A stretch of 64,000 nt of DNA from Lucinisca nassula (GCA_963580285.1 OY757010.1:217572734-217636733); one strand, 5' to 3'; counted from the first letter of the stretch, positions 31,241 through 42,639 are shown. A program made the numbers and translations. The notes: a model not told the origin generated them from the letters alone.

Positions 31241-31641
31241 CTGTCGATAGACTAGTTTGCACTAGTCCGCGAGAGGAAAATTCACGCGAGAGGGGGATTC
31301 ACCCTTAGTTATAAACTGGCCAGTCGCGTCTTGTGTTGTTTCTCTTTTTTTTGTTTTTGTTGTTTTTGTTGTTTGCTTCTGTAGGTATTCACGTCACCCG
31401 TTCCGAGCACAGAACATTGTTTTGCCTTCGGAGCGGACGTCGTGAGTTGGCTACAGAAGCAACAAATTGTGATGTTTTGTGTTAGTAAGTGTTAAATGTA
31501 GATACTGTAAATAATTCATGTCATTCATTTAATATCTTTCTTGTGCCTTACCCCACAGCTGCCCGTACACCTGTCAGAGATCACGCTCGGTTGTCTTGTC
31601 AGCATGGGGGTTTGCGGGACGCCGTAAACCCACATGTAACA

Positions 31642-31646
31642 CTGAT
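31642..31646. repeat. Target site duplication CTGAT (right)
   Basis: Directly follows the last base of the 3' LTR and matches 20927-20931. Confidence 0.92.
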
Positions 31647-32335
31647 ACCAAACAAGACAATTTTTTAAGGTTTTCCCTATATAAGCCTATGTAAAACCAG
31701 TGGGCCCTGTGGCAGGGGCATTTTTGGCCCCACAGTTACAATTTGAATGATCTTGGTAGAGGTCCACTAGATGAAGCTTCATACCAAATATCAAAGATCT
31801 GGGCCCTACGGTTTCAGAGAAGATTTTTAAAGGATTTCCCTATACAAGCCCATGTAAAACTGGTGGGCCCCAGTGTGGGGCCATTTCTGGACCCAGGGCT
31901 ATAATTTGAACAATCTTGGTAGAGGTTCACTAGATGAAGCTTCATACCAAATAATAAAGACCTGGACCCAGCAGTTTCAGAGAAGATGATGTTTAAAGGA
32001 TTTTCCCTATGTAAGTCTATGTAAAACCGCTTGGTCTCTAAGCACCCCCATTTTGGTCGCAGGGCTATAATTTGAACAATCGTCATAGAGGTCCCCTAGA
32101 TGAAGCTTCATACCAAATATCAAAGACCTGGGTCCTACGGTTTCAGAGAAGAAGATTTTATAAAGGATTTCCCTAGGCAAGCACTTTAGTGTAAAAGTGG
32201 TGGGCCCCAGTGCAAGGGCATTATTGGCCCCAGGGCTATAATTTGAACAATCTTAGTAGAGGTCCCCTAGATGAAGCTTCATACCAAATATCAAAGATCT
32301 GGGCTCAGTGGTTTCAGAGAAGAAAATTTTAACAA
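31642..32335. repeat. Tandem array (TTCCCTATACAAGCCCATGT units)
   Basis: Four units of about 165-175 bp: TATAATTTGAACAATCTTGG, GATGAAGCTTCATACCAAAT, CTGGGCCC and GTTTCAGAGAAGA. It continues the repeat that begins at 20709, on the far side of the retrotransposon. Confidence 0.87.
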
Positions 32336-33996
32336 GCGGTAAGGAGGAGATGTCGTTTGAAGAGTTTTCTAGTTTTAGCTCTGGCGCTCTTGTTCGCCGC
32401 GTTGAATGATTTTAGCTATTTTGGTAGGGAGTCACCTAACTAACATTCCTGTGAAGTTTGAATCAAATTGGCCAAAGGGTTGAGGAGGAGTTCCCGTTTT
32501 GACGTATATTTACAAAGTTTTTTTCTGTTTTTAGCTATGGCGGCCATTTTGCTCATCAGTGTGTGTGTGTGTGAATTCGGTTTAACGTCGCTTTCAACAA
32601 TTTTTCAGTCATATCACGACGGTGTCTGGTTGCGACAGGGAGCTCAATGCTCACGTTTATAGTGCTGCCTCACTGAAGTATCATGTCCCAGACACATTAC
32701 ATGATACCACACCCAGTCACATTATCCTGACACTGGGTCGACCAGTCCTAGCTCTACCCCGTAAATCTGAGTGCCAAGCGAGGAGCAGCTAGTACCATTC
32801 TTAACGACTTTGGTATGTCGCGGCCCGGGATCGAACCCGTGACCTCCCGTTCCCCAGAGCGGACACTCTACCAACTGAGCTATCGGGGCCGGTTTTTGCT
32901 CATCAGAGCGAAAAACATTTTAGCTATTTTGGTAGTGGGTCATCTAAGCATCATTCCTATGAAGTTTGAATGAAATTGGTCCAAGGGTAAAGGAGGAGTA
33001 GTCGTTGGAAGAATTTTTCTATATTTAGCTCTGGGGGCCATCTTGTTAGTCAGAGCAGAATGATTTTAGCTATTTATTTAGGGAGTCACCTACATAACAT
33101 TCCTTTGAAGTTTGAATCAAATTGGCCCAAGGGTTAAGGAGGAGTTCGTGTTTGAAGCAAATTTACGATGTTTTTCTATTTTTAGGTATGGCGGCCATTT
33201 TGCTCATCAGAGCAGAACCTTTTCAGCTATTTTGGTAGATGGTCACCTAAGCAACATTCCTATGAAGTTTGAATAAAATTGGCCCAAGGTTACAGGAGGA
33301 GTTGTCGTTTAAAGTTTTTTTCTATTTTTAGCTCTGGCGGCCATCTTGTTTGTTAGAGCATAACGATTTTAGCTATTTTGGTAGGGAGTCATTTGGGCAA
33401 CATTCCTGTGAAGTTTGAATCAAATTGGCCCAAGGGTTAAAGAAGAGTTTGTGTTTGAAGCAAATTTACAATGTTTTTTCTATTTTTAGCTATGGCGGCC
33501 ATTTTGCTCATCAGAGCAATACCGTTTTAGCTATTTTAGTAGAAGGTCACCTAAGCAACATTCCTATGAAGTTTGAATTAAATTGGCCCAAGGGTACAGG
33601 AGGAGTTGTCGTTTACAGAATTTTCTATTTTTAGCTCTGGCGGCCATTTTGTTCACCGGAGCGGGAACGTTTTAGCTATTTTGGTAGAGGGTCACCTAAG
33701 TAACATTCCTATAAAGTTTGAATGAAATTGGCCTTAAGGTACAGGAGGAGTTGTTGTTCAAAGATTTTTCTATTTTTAGCTCTGGCGGCCATCTTGTTTA
33801 GCGGAGCGGAACAATTTTAGCTATTTTTGTAGTGGGTCACCTCAGCAATATTCCTATGAAGTTTTATTGAAATTGGCTCAAGGGTTAAGGAGGAGTTAGC
33901 ATTTAAAGCTAATTGTTGACGCCACACGACACACGACGGATATTGACTGATCACAATAGCTCACCATGAGCACTTCATGCTCAGGTGAGCTAAAAA
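32336..33996. repeat. Tandem array (GGCGGCCATTTTG units), terminal hairpin
   Basis: About nine units of roughly 155 bp with AACATTCCTATGAAGTTTGA, ATTGGCCCAAGGGT, AGGAGGAGTTGTCGTTT and CTATTTTTAGCTCTGGCGG. Ends ACGACACACGACGG...CATGAGCACTTCATGCTCAG and GTGAGCTAAAAA. A type A SINE sits in the first units. Confidence 0.87.
32560..32893 (-). mobile_element. tRNA-derived SINE, type A, with 13-bp target duplication
   Basis: The same family as 3733-4057. The direct repeat TTTTGCTCATCAG at 32547-32559 and 32894-32906 splits one array unit. The minus-strand head has TAGCTCAGTTGGTAGAGTGT and GGTTCGATCCCGGGCC boxes. A (GT)n run sits at the distal end. Confidence 0.94.
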
Positions 33997-34154
33997 GCAG
34001 ACTCCTGATTGACTATGTTAAAAGCAAACGTGACAAAAATAATCCCCTAATTTTGTTTTCACTATTTCTCAGCAAAAATAAGGCTTCAAAAAGTTCACAT
34101 TTCATGTGAATTGTCTACTCAGCAGAAAAATTACATCATCAAATTTAATGTCAA

Positions 34155-34362
34155 GCCTCATTTTCAATGATAAGAAAATGACATCTTAAGCCCTGTCGCC
34201 CAATGAAACCAATTGGGTTTATTAGCCTCGCACCCTGGTTCCTGGACAGGCTTAGGTCCTCTAAGCGGTTTACCAGTACTAACGTGTGGGCCGGATTCAG
34301 CTCTGCGTGGAAGCATCATGCAGCCCATATATTTCTTCAAGCCCCTATGGGCGGGGGCGAGC
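34155..34362 (-). mobile_element. SINE-like type C, partial
   Basis: CAATGAAACCAATTGGGTTT and GCGTGGAAGCATCATGCAGC, ending TCTTCAAGCCCCTATGGGCG. It lies in the second array. Confidence 0.72.
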
Positions 34363-36213
34363 AAATTTATAATGTTTTTCTATTTTTAGCTCTGGTGGCC
34401 AAATTGTTCATCGGAACAAGACCATTTTAGCTATTTTGGTAGAGAGTCATCTAAGCAACATTCCTATGAAGTTTGAATGTAATTGGCCCAAGGGTACAGG
34501 AGGAGTTGTCGTTTGAATATTTTTTCTATTTTTAGCCCTGGTGGCCATCTTGTTTATCAGAGTTGAATGATTTTAACTATTTTGGTAGGGAGTCACCTGG
34601 GCAACATTCCTGTGAAGTTTGAAGCAAATTTACAATGTTTTTCTATTTTTAGCTCTGGTGGCCATTTTGTTCATTGGAGCGGGATCATTTTAGCTAATAT
34701 GGTATAGGGTCAACGACATAATATTCCTGTGAAGTTTGAATCAAATTGGCCCAAGGGGTAAGGAGGAATTGTCGTTTGAAGAATTTTTCTATTTTTAGCA
34801 CTGGCGGCCATCTTGTTAGTCAGAGCGGAACAATTTTAGCTATTTTGGTAGGGAGTCAACCACATAATAGTCCTGTGAAGTTTGAATCATATTGACCCAA
34901 GGGGTAAGGAGGAGTTGTCGTTTGAAGATTTTTTCTATTTTTAGCTCTGGCGGCCATCGTGTTTGCCGCATTGAACGATTTTAGCTATTTTGGTAGGGAG
35001 TCACCTAACTAACATTCCTGTGACGTTTGAATCAAATTGGCCCAAGGGTTGAGGAGGAGTTCGTGTTTAGACGTAAATTTACAAAGTTTTTCTGTTTTTA
35101 GCTTTGGCGGCCATTTTGCTCATCAGAGCAAAAACGTTTTCGCCATTTTGGTAGTGGGTCATCTAAGCAACATTCCTATGAAGTTTGAATGAAATTGGCC
35201 CAAGGGTAAAGGAGGAGTAGTCATTTGAAGATTTTTTCTATTTTTACCTCTGGCGGCCATCTTTTAGTCAGAGCGGAATGATTTTATCTATTTCTTTACG
35301 GAATCACCTACATAACATTCCTGTGAAGTTTGAATCAAATTGGCCCAAGGGTTAAGGAGGAGTTCGTGTTTGAAGCAAATTTACGATGTTTTTCTATTTT
35401 TTAGCTATGGCGGCCATTTTGCTCATCAGAGCAGAATCTTTTCAGCTATTTTGGTAGATGGTCACCTAAAAAACATTCCTATGAAGTTTGAATAAAATTG
35501 TCGTTTAAAGATTTTTTCTATTTTTAGCTCTGGTGGCTATCTTGTTTGTCAGGGCACAACAATCTTAGCTATTTTTGTAGGGAGTCATTTGGGCAACATT
35601 CCTGTGAAGTTTGAATCAAATTGGCCAAAGGGTTGAGGAGGAGTTTGTGTTTGAAGCAAATTTACGATGTTTTTCTATTTTTAGCTATGGTGGCCATTTT
35701 GCTCATCAGAGCAATACCGTTTTAGCTATTTTAGTAGAGGGTCACCTAAGCAAAATTCCTATGAAGTTTGAATAAATTTGGCCAAAGGGTACAGGAGGAG
35801 TTGTCGTTTAAAGAATTTTCTATTTTTAGCTCTGGCGGCCATTTTGTTCACCGGAGCGGAAACGTTTTAGCTATTTTGGTAGAGGGTCACCTAAGCAACG
35901 TTCCTATAAAGTTTGAATGAAATTAGCCTTAAGGTACAGGAGAAGTTGTCCTTTAAAGATTTTTCTATTTTTAGCTCTGGCGGCCATCTTGTTCAGCGGA
36001 GCAGAACAATTTTATCTATTTTTGTAGAGGGTCACCTCAGCAATATTCCTATGAAGTTTTATTGAAATTGGCTCAAGGGTTTAGGAGGAGTTAGCATTTA
36101 AAGCAAATTGTTGACGCCGCACGACACACGACGCACGACGCACGACTGACGAAGGACATTGACCGATCACAATAGCTCACCATGAGCACTTCCTGCTCAG
36201 GTGAGCTAAAAAC
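34363..36213. repeat. Second tandem array of GGCGGCCATTTTG units
   Basis: About eleven units of the same repeat as 32336-33996, ending with the same CACGACGCACGACTGACGAA ... CATGAGCACTTCCTGCTCAG and GTGAGCTAAAAA hairpin. It lacks a recognisable start, so it is 5'-truncated. Confidence 0.87.
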
Positions 36214-37388
36214 ATATCAAGGGATTTAACTCCACGAGATCTGGGCCCTAAGCCCTGATACAAGTATGCACGAGACATCAACCTACTGTTCATGTGTGTA
36301 CTACTTTGAAATCCATTCAGTTCTTGAGAAAAATGCAACAAAACTTTTTCATTAATGGCTTAAACCTATCAAGGGATGTTACTCCAAGAGCTATAGACCC
36401 TTGTCCCTGATTCTGATATACGTAATACATTAGCTCACTGTCCTGTCAATGTCCATATGTGTTCAAAGTTCAACTTTATAGCTTTCATAGTTCCTGAGAA
36501 ATCTACAAGGAAAACTTTTCATTAATGGTAAATTGTAAAACTATCAAAGGATCTAACTCCAAGAGTGAGTAAATGGGACCTTGACCCTGAATCTGGTATA
36601 CATGATACATAAACCCACAGCCCATATATGTACCTAATTTCAACTTTGTAACCCTAACAGTTCTTGAGAAGTGTGACAAAAATTATATTATTAATGGTTT
36701 ATTTACAACATGTCAGCGAATGTAACTCCAGAAGTTATTGGCACTTGGCCTTGATTCCGGTATACAAAATACATCAACCCACTGCCTATGTGTGCACCAA
36801 ATGTCAACTTTGTAACATTATCAGTTGCTGAGAAAAATGCTATGAAAACTTTAATGACAAATTGAACATCTATCAAGGTATGTAACTCCCAAGCCCTGAT
36901 TCTGGTAAACATGGTACAATAGCCAACTGTCCTGTCAATGTCCATATGTGTATGAAGTTTCAACTTTATAGCTTTCATAGGTTTTGAGAAATATGTAACA
37001 AAAATTTTTCATTGATGGTAAATTGTAAAACCTATTAAGGGATGTAACTCAAAGTTATCAGCCCTTGGCCTTGAATATGATATGCACAATACATGAATCC
37101 ACTGTCCAGGTCCATATGTGTACTAAATTTCAACTTTGTAACCAAAACAGTTGTTGTGACAGAAATTTTATCTGAGAAAATTTTTGTAAAACCTAACAAG
37201 GGTTGTAATTTCACGAGCTGTGTGCCCTTGGCGGTGTTTGGGTATACACGATATATCGACTCACTGTGCATGTGTGTATCAAATTTTAATTTTGTAACCT
37301 TAAGAGTTGTGTGGCAAAAATTTTATGTCATGAAGTCGGACAGAATGACGGACAGACAGATGGATGGAAAGACTAAAGACTATAACTA
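36214..37388. repeat. Tandem array (CTATCAAGGGATGTAACTCC units)
   Basis: About seven units of roughly 165 bp with AAGGGATGTAACTCCAAGAG, CCCTGATTCTGGTATACA and CAACTTTGTAACC. Ends ACGGACAGACAGATGGATGG. Confidence 0.8.
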
Positions 37389-37689
37389 ACACTATTTAAT
37401 TAATTGAACATGTTGCACTTTCATTCTTCACTAGCCATTCTGACTTTTACACTGTTTCATATATATGATTACATATCTGTGTCATTTTGTTAGCAGTAAC
37501 TGCTATGAAGTTATCAGTATAAGCCATGAAACTAATTACGATTTACAAAAGTAATAAGTCATACAAAACCGAATCAGCACAACTGAGGTAAACAATGACC
37601 ATTGCTAGTGACTTTTGACCATCTAACAGTAAAATGCATTGAACTGATTACTATCCTCCTGAAATTCACTACTAGCTACAGGTAAATTT

Positions 37690-37975
37690 ACATCACGTTA
37701 ACAAGTCTGTGAAATTAACACCCCCCTAAACCCAACTTTATATAGAGAAAACTGGAGTTTACGGGGGGTATACATTATTTTTCTTATTTCTGCCCCAAGA
37801 CATAGGTTGTGGGTACTCGTTAGAACCGCCTCAATAGGGTGGCTCTAAAGAGCACCCACATTCTATGTTTGAACTAAAAATAACAAAAATAAGACACATT
37901 TTCATCAGAAAAGTAGCCATTTTGGAGATGTGAAAAATGCACTATGATGCACGGGTGTGCTATCGTAATGATAAG
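37690..37975. mobile_element. MITE-2 copy, reverse orientation
   Basis: TATAGAGAAAACTGGAGTTT, ACATAGGTTGTGGGTACTCG and GGTGTGCTATCGTAATGA are the reverse complement of the arrangement at 1460-1755. Confidence 0.8.
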
Positions 37976-38103
37976 ATCTATCTTATTATCATTCATGTTT
38001 GTAGTTTTCACTAGGTACATGTAGTATATTCACATGCTAAATAACTAGATGTATGAAAACTGACCTCCTACTCATCGTGAATAATCTCTGAGAGTATGTA
38101 CAG

Positions 38104-38448
38104 TAGAACTTCGATGGCTCGAACACCGATGGCTCGTTTACCATGGATGAGTCGAACCCATTCTTGAGCCCATAGCGAAATCCTCTACATAAGAAATAGT
38201 GGGAGATAATTAAGGAGATTTTAGTCTTTTATGTTGCAAATGTATGCTGTGTGTACTCATTAGAATCGCCTCGATGAGGCGATTCTAATGAGTATACACA
38301 GCATACATATTCATTATAGAACACCGAAAAAGATGTCTAAAAGTATCTCGTTATGCCTCCTGACAGTAACCTCAGTGGCTCGAACTACCCCTGTCTCGAA
38401 CAGATTTTCGAGGTCCCAAATGTGTTCGAGCCATTGAAGTTTGACTGT
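38104..38448. mobile_element. MITE-3 copy, complete
   Basis: GTAGAACTTCGATGGCTCGA and TTCGAGCCATTGAAGTTTGA ends, core GAATCGCCTCGATGAGGCGATT. The right end lies about 10 nt from the exon G splice donor. Confidence 0.87.
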
Positions 38449-38461
38449 ATGTAATTCTTAC

Positions 38462-38574
38462 CTTCTGCATAACTTGATCAACTTTGTCTGAGACTTTACT
38501 CAATGTGAGCCTCACTTCAGTGTTCTGTTGTCTAGTTTCGGACAATAACATCATTTCTTGCCCGGGAGGCAAAC
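38462..38574 (-). CDS. FKBP15: FKBP15 exon G, start of the helical region
   Basis: The exon is 113 nt, phase 1 in and 0 out, with acceptor TTTTTCAG and donor AAG|GTAAGA. It encodes LPPGQEMMLLSETRQQNTEV then RLTLSKVSDKVDQVMQK. The block (T/S)E(T/A)RQxNTE(V/I)R...SKVxDK is shared with vertebrate FKBP15 and opens the predicted coiled coil. A MITE ends only 11 nt from the donor in the following intron. Confidence 0.9.
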
Positions 38575-38844
38575 CTGAAAAATTGTCAATACTTGTTTGG
38601 AAACAGCTGATAGTTTAAACATCTAATAGTGTGAACATCTACTTGTGATTTACCTTGAAGCTAACAAACCTTCATATGGCAAAATCTCTAACATGAATTT
38701 CTATGGTAAAATAAAAAGCTAAATGGTTGCCTTTGGAAACAAAGAACACAAAAAAGAATGAAAATTGGAGACTCGGTTTTATTGAGTCTCTTCATACACA
38801 GCAATATAGTTTGCTAGGCTGCATGCGCCTCCTAGCACCTGATT

Positions 38845-39307
38845 AACCCTTAATATGCCATGAAAAACTGCATCTGAAAATGTCGTCTGTTCATGTCATC
38901 TGGTGCATCTTCTAACAAACTTTCATAAAATATTATTGCATACAGGCAAACAGTGTGGACCCTGATCAGACTGCTCCTACACTACATCCACATTGTTTGC
39001 AAAAAAAAAAAAATGACTTTCAACCCATTCAGTACCAGAAACCCCTGATAGGGTACCCTGGCAAACAGTGCAGGTAAAGACCAGATGCCGCAGAATGCGG
39101 CGTCTGATCAGGGCCTCCACTGTTTGCTAAAAGTTCAGTCATTTTCCAAATAAATTTTGTTGAAAAAAAAAACAACCTGACACCCCTAAATTTAGTAATG
39201 AACTCCCGCCATATAAAAGGAAGAAGCTTCCATGTGGTACAAAAAGGGTTAAAGTTACCAGCAGATGACAAAGCAGATGACAATTGTTGTAATTGGCATG
39301 TTATGGA
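38845..39307. mobile_element. MITE-4b copy interrupted by a MITE-4 copy (39018-39255)
   Basis: The outer element begins TTAACCCTTAATATGCCATG, breaks after AAATGACTTT and resumes at AAAGTTACCAGCAGATGACA. The inner one starts AACCCATTCAGTACCAG and ends AAAAAGGGTTAA with the GCAAACAGTG...CACTGTTTGC core. Confidence 0.82.
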
Positions 39308-39360
39308 TTAAGAAGAGAATTATTCAGTACAGAAAATGTTCATGTATTTGAGGTGAGCAG

Positions 39361-39539
39361 CGAGTGAGTGTTTGAGTTAGTGTTTGAGTTTTATATCTCA
39401 CCAACAGCTAAGGTCATACGGAGACAGAACCTCGGTTTAAAGACTCATCTGAAAGTCTGGAGAAGCCCGGGATCGATCCTGCGACCCCTGGTTTACAAGG
39501 CTAGTAGCTTAACCACCACACCATGGAGGCTTCTAAGAA
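39361..39539 (-). mobile_element. tRNA-derived SINE, type D
   Basis: The minus-strand head CATGGTGTGGTGGTTAAGCT and GCAGGATCGATCCCGGGC (B box). GTGAGCAG is present at 39353-39360 and 39540-39547 as a likely target duplication. Confidence 0.75.
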
Positions 39540-39700
39540 GTGAGCAGCTCCCAATACTTTGGTGAATATGCCAGTTCTAAGTACTGGAGTCATGATTTTT
39601 AAGAGCTTTGCATGAAAAGTTGGTTTCAGCCCGAAGTGAACAAACACCTTGCCAAAGATCAGCTGGTTTCAGCCCAAAGTGAACAAACACCTTGCAGAGG

Positions 39701-39863
39701 GAAGCCAATCAGATTACTCGATATACTGTATTCATTCAATTCATAAACTGCATGACTAACAGTGTAGATCCTGATCAGGTGGCTCATCAGAAGAAGCCAT
39801 CTGATCTAGATCTATATTGTTTGCAAAGGTAAGGGTTGTCAGAAACAGCAGAATAAGGGTTAA
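39701..39863. mobile_element. MITE-1 copy, left end lost
   Basis: ACAGTGTAGATCCTGATCAG, an altered palindrome centre and the right end AGCAGAATAAGGGTTAA. Confidence 0.78.
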
Positions 39864-39959
39864 ATAGCTTTTTTCCATTTGCTCAAAGTTATGAAATTAA
39901 ATGGATAAACAATACCAAATGTGTGACCTATTCATTAACTTATAGACAATTACAAATAT

Positions 39960-40199
39960 ATGAGCCCTGCCAAGCGAATTTGTGTCTTCAAGCATTCCGT
40001 CATGACAAATTTGAACTGTGCATGCCCAGCCTTGCAGAGGGGCCCGGGATATGGCTTTCTGTCTGAAGGTTCCTCTTGATTCACTGCTTGTATGAGGGAG
40101 CAGCGAAGGTTCTGGGAAGACTGCGCGGATGCGCAGGCTCGCCTGAACCTTCGCTGCTCGCATAGGCGATAAGTACCAAAATCGCTTGACGGGGCCCAT
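39960..40199. mobile_element. MITE-6 copy
   Basis: Ends ATGAGCCCTGCCAAGCGAAT and CGCTTGACGGGGCCCAT; otherwise like 18641-18880. Confidence 0.83.
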
Positions 40200-40278
40200 A
40201 TTATAATTATTTATTTAGCATCAAAATGGACAGCAAACATGCACGCAGTCAAGCAGCTTACAACAATGTATTGATCTC

Positions 40279-40519
40279 GGGCCAGTTGTTCAAAACTAAT
40301 CACGTTGTTAGTTAACCTGTCATTAAAACTTTGATCATTTCAGTTGGCAAATAAACTAAACATTTTGCTGAAAATATGTGAACAGCTTTTGCAAATGCAA
40401 AAGCTAATCTCATATTTACAGCAAAAATACTATATCAGATAATGTACTTGCAAAAACAATAAACAATTTGACCACTAATGATCTCATTAAGCTAACAATG
40501 CTTTGAACAACTAGTCCCT
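40279..40519. mobile_element. MITE-5 copy
   Basis: Ends GGGCCAGTTGTTCAAAACTA and TTTGAACAACTAGTCCC, with the central AACAGCTTTTGCAAATGCAA palindrome diverged. Confidence 0.82.
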
Positions 40520-40949
40520 GGAGATTTATGAGTGGCTTCAGCAGGTTAAATTTTTGTATGCAGAGGTGTGTGTTTTGAATGGAACATTTGAGCTGATGCT
40601 AGGATTAATGCAGATGTTGATGGATTGACAAACTCGCAAATTGACAGGAATAGCAGATGTGACAATAGGGATTTCGCAGAGAATGAATAATGCTGTCAAA
40701 TAAGGAGGATGTCAGAACTTTTAGGCATTGTTTCGGGTAGTTTCTATTGTAAATATTGAAAGAAACTGACACATTGAAAAGGCAAGAAATGGAGGTGCTA
40801 GGCTGGTTAGAAACATTTGGTTATTTATCAAATCTGGCAAATGACAAGTTCCAGTTTGGAATCAAACACATTTGGCAGGTATGTTAAACAAAATAATGAA
40901 CATTATTACAGGGTTTTGGATATATCGTAATAATCCTAACATCAACATG
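40520..40949. other. Intron sequence, no recognised feature
   Basis: No open frame with a domain and no recognised repeat. Confidence 0.55.
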
Positions 40950-41205
40950 GAGAAATCATTATGAAAACACGCCTATATAATTTTGACCCCCTCATACCCC
41001 ACTTTTATATAGTAAAACTGGGGTTTAGGGGGGGGGGGGTATACACTATTTTTCTTATTTCTGCTCAAAAACAGTTCTGTCGAGTCACCGCAATCTCTGT
41101 TTTGAGCAGAAATAAGAAAAAAATCACAATTTTTCATCTTAAAATTTCTAATTTTTGGCCAAAAAATTGGTAATGTATTTGTATAGGTGTGTTTTCGTAA
41201 TGTTA
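40950..41205. mobile_element. MITE-2b copy
   Basis: Ends CATTATGAAAACACGCCTAT and GTATAGGTGTGTTTTCGTAA, with AAATAAGAAAAA-type inner arms. Confidence 0.72.
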
Positions 41206-41390
41206 CTTCTCTTCAGTATCATGAGGAATGAAGATTTCTCTAATTGGCAGCTGAACTGAAATTGGCAAGGACAAGCTGTACGACTGCTGAACACTATATT
41301 TTCATCAGTTTTCGATATAGTAGTAGCTCTTACAGTGCCTTGGATGATGAGAAGGAATGTGTAAGGAAGAAATATAGAGGGAATGTACAT

Positions 41391-41603
41391 TTAACCCTTA
41401 GCTTGCTGTTCACGACAACCACTATCTTTGCAAACAGTATAGATCCTGATCAGATGGCTTCTGAAGAAGCCATCTGATCAGGATCTACACTGTTTGGCAT
41501 TCAATTTATGAATTTGTAGCAATAAATTACATCAAGTAATTTGATTGGTTGATAGACAGAAAAGGGTGTGGCTTAAATGAATATTCAGCAAGAGAAGGGT
41601 TAA
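41391..41603. mobile_element. MITE-1 copy, complete
   Basis: TTAACCCTTAGCTTGCTGTT to CAGCAAGAGAAGGGTTAA, reverse of the copy at 683-895, with an intact GATCAGATGGCTTCTGAAGA core. Confidence 0.87.
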
Positions 41604-41782
41604 TAGTTCCAGGCAAATTCTTTTTTCCTGGAAGGCTGTTAAATTGTTGAAAGTCTTGCTTTGTGATGGCTGAATATTTACTTCTACAATACTATTAAGC
41701 TTACTAAAGCAAAGCCAAAAATACACAAAAAAAACACAGCATAATTACAGACATTACATGCTAAATATAGCACCCATGATGA

Positions 41783-42033
41783 ACCTGGCCCCGAGGTTAT
41801 AAAACTTTTTTCATGCTCAACTCACTTGAGCATGAAATTTGTTCTGCTCACAAATTTCAAAATGCCAAGAATTAGTGGCATTTTAAAATTTTTGAGCAGG
41901 ACAAATAACATTCTCTGCTATCTGAGACAGAAATATCGCTCAACTTCTTAGTATTTTAATTTTTAAGAGCACCACACGTTTCATGCTGAGCTGAGTTGAG
42001 CATGAAAAAAGTTTTATAACCTCGGGGCCAGGT
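41783..42033. mobile_element. MITE-7 copy, complete foldback
   Basis: Arms ACCTGGCCCCGAGGTTATAA and TTATAACCTCGGGGCCAGGT; inner pairs CATGCTCAACTCA and AAATTTC...GGCATTTTAAAATTT. Confidence 0.87.
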
Positions 42034-42157
42034 CATTGGTGACCATACTCTTCTGTACTAACAAAATTTCAACACACACAACTGAACCTACTGAACATCA
42101 AAATTCACATGTGCAGAGTGCAGACATGCTGGTGAAGCTGTATGACTGACAGTTAAT

Positions 42158-42485
42158 TACCGTATTCGCCCTAATTACCGCACCGTGCGCTTAGTTTTTT
42201 CAAAATCGTGTCATAAAATCATGGTAAAAAATCTGCCTAATTAGCGCACACTTGATACGAAAACAACAACTTCCAAGATGATGCATACTGATATTTAATG
42301 GGACGGAAAAAGATACTTAAGCATTGCCTTCACTGTTGGAAGAAATATTGTTAAGTTTTTACAGATTTACTATAAGAGCTTCAAGGGGAGATTACTGTAA
42401 AGTGTGCGCTTATGCATTTCCTTTTCAAAAATAGCTTTGGTGTGCGCTTATAGGAGCATGTGCGGTAATTAGGGCGAATACGGTA
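42158..42485. mobile_element. MITE-8, mariner-type, 26-bp terminal repeats
   Basis: TACCGTATTCGCCCTAATTA (plus CCGCAC) at the left and its exact complement at the right, flanked by TA. No transposase frame. Confidence 0.9.
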
Positions 42486-42639
42486 TATATGAACAGTGTC
42501 AAGAGAAAACCTGTCTTCAGAGGTTTGTGACCTAAATCAGCCTCTTCAGCTACACAGACTAGTAAGTCTATAGAATTTACAGGTTTACCTCAACTTCTTT
42601 ATAACAATGCTCATTAAAATAGGGCTTTGGATATACTGT

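Larger units (their letters stand above)
20932..31641 (+). mobile_element. Ty3/Gypsy-type LTR retrotransposon lacking RT and RNase H
   Basis: The boundaries are exact: direct repeat CTGAT at 20927-20931 and 31642-31646, LTRs starting TGTTACGAG and ending TGTAACA. Order: 5' LTR (20932-24699), primer site, gag, protease, integrase, polypurine tract, 3' LTR (29067-31641). The few differences between LTRs imply a recent insertion. The internal region is only about 4.4 kb and no reverse transcriptase or RNase H can be found in any frame. Protease directly upstream of integrase, with no RT between, is either the Gmr1-like order (PR-IN-RT-RH) with the RT-RH part lost, or a deletion of the canonical order. 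Mobilisation would need RT from another element. Confidence 0.95.
29067..31641 (+). repeat. 3' LTR (2575 bp)
   Basis: Starts TGTTACGAGATGG and ends CATGTAACA. It is colinear with the 5' LTR apart from the insertion and scattered substitutions. The matching TATAAAC is at 31310-31316. Confidence 0.94.
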
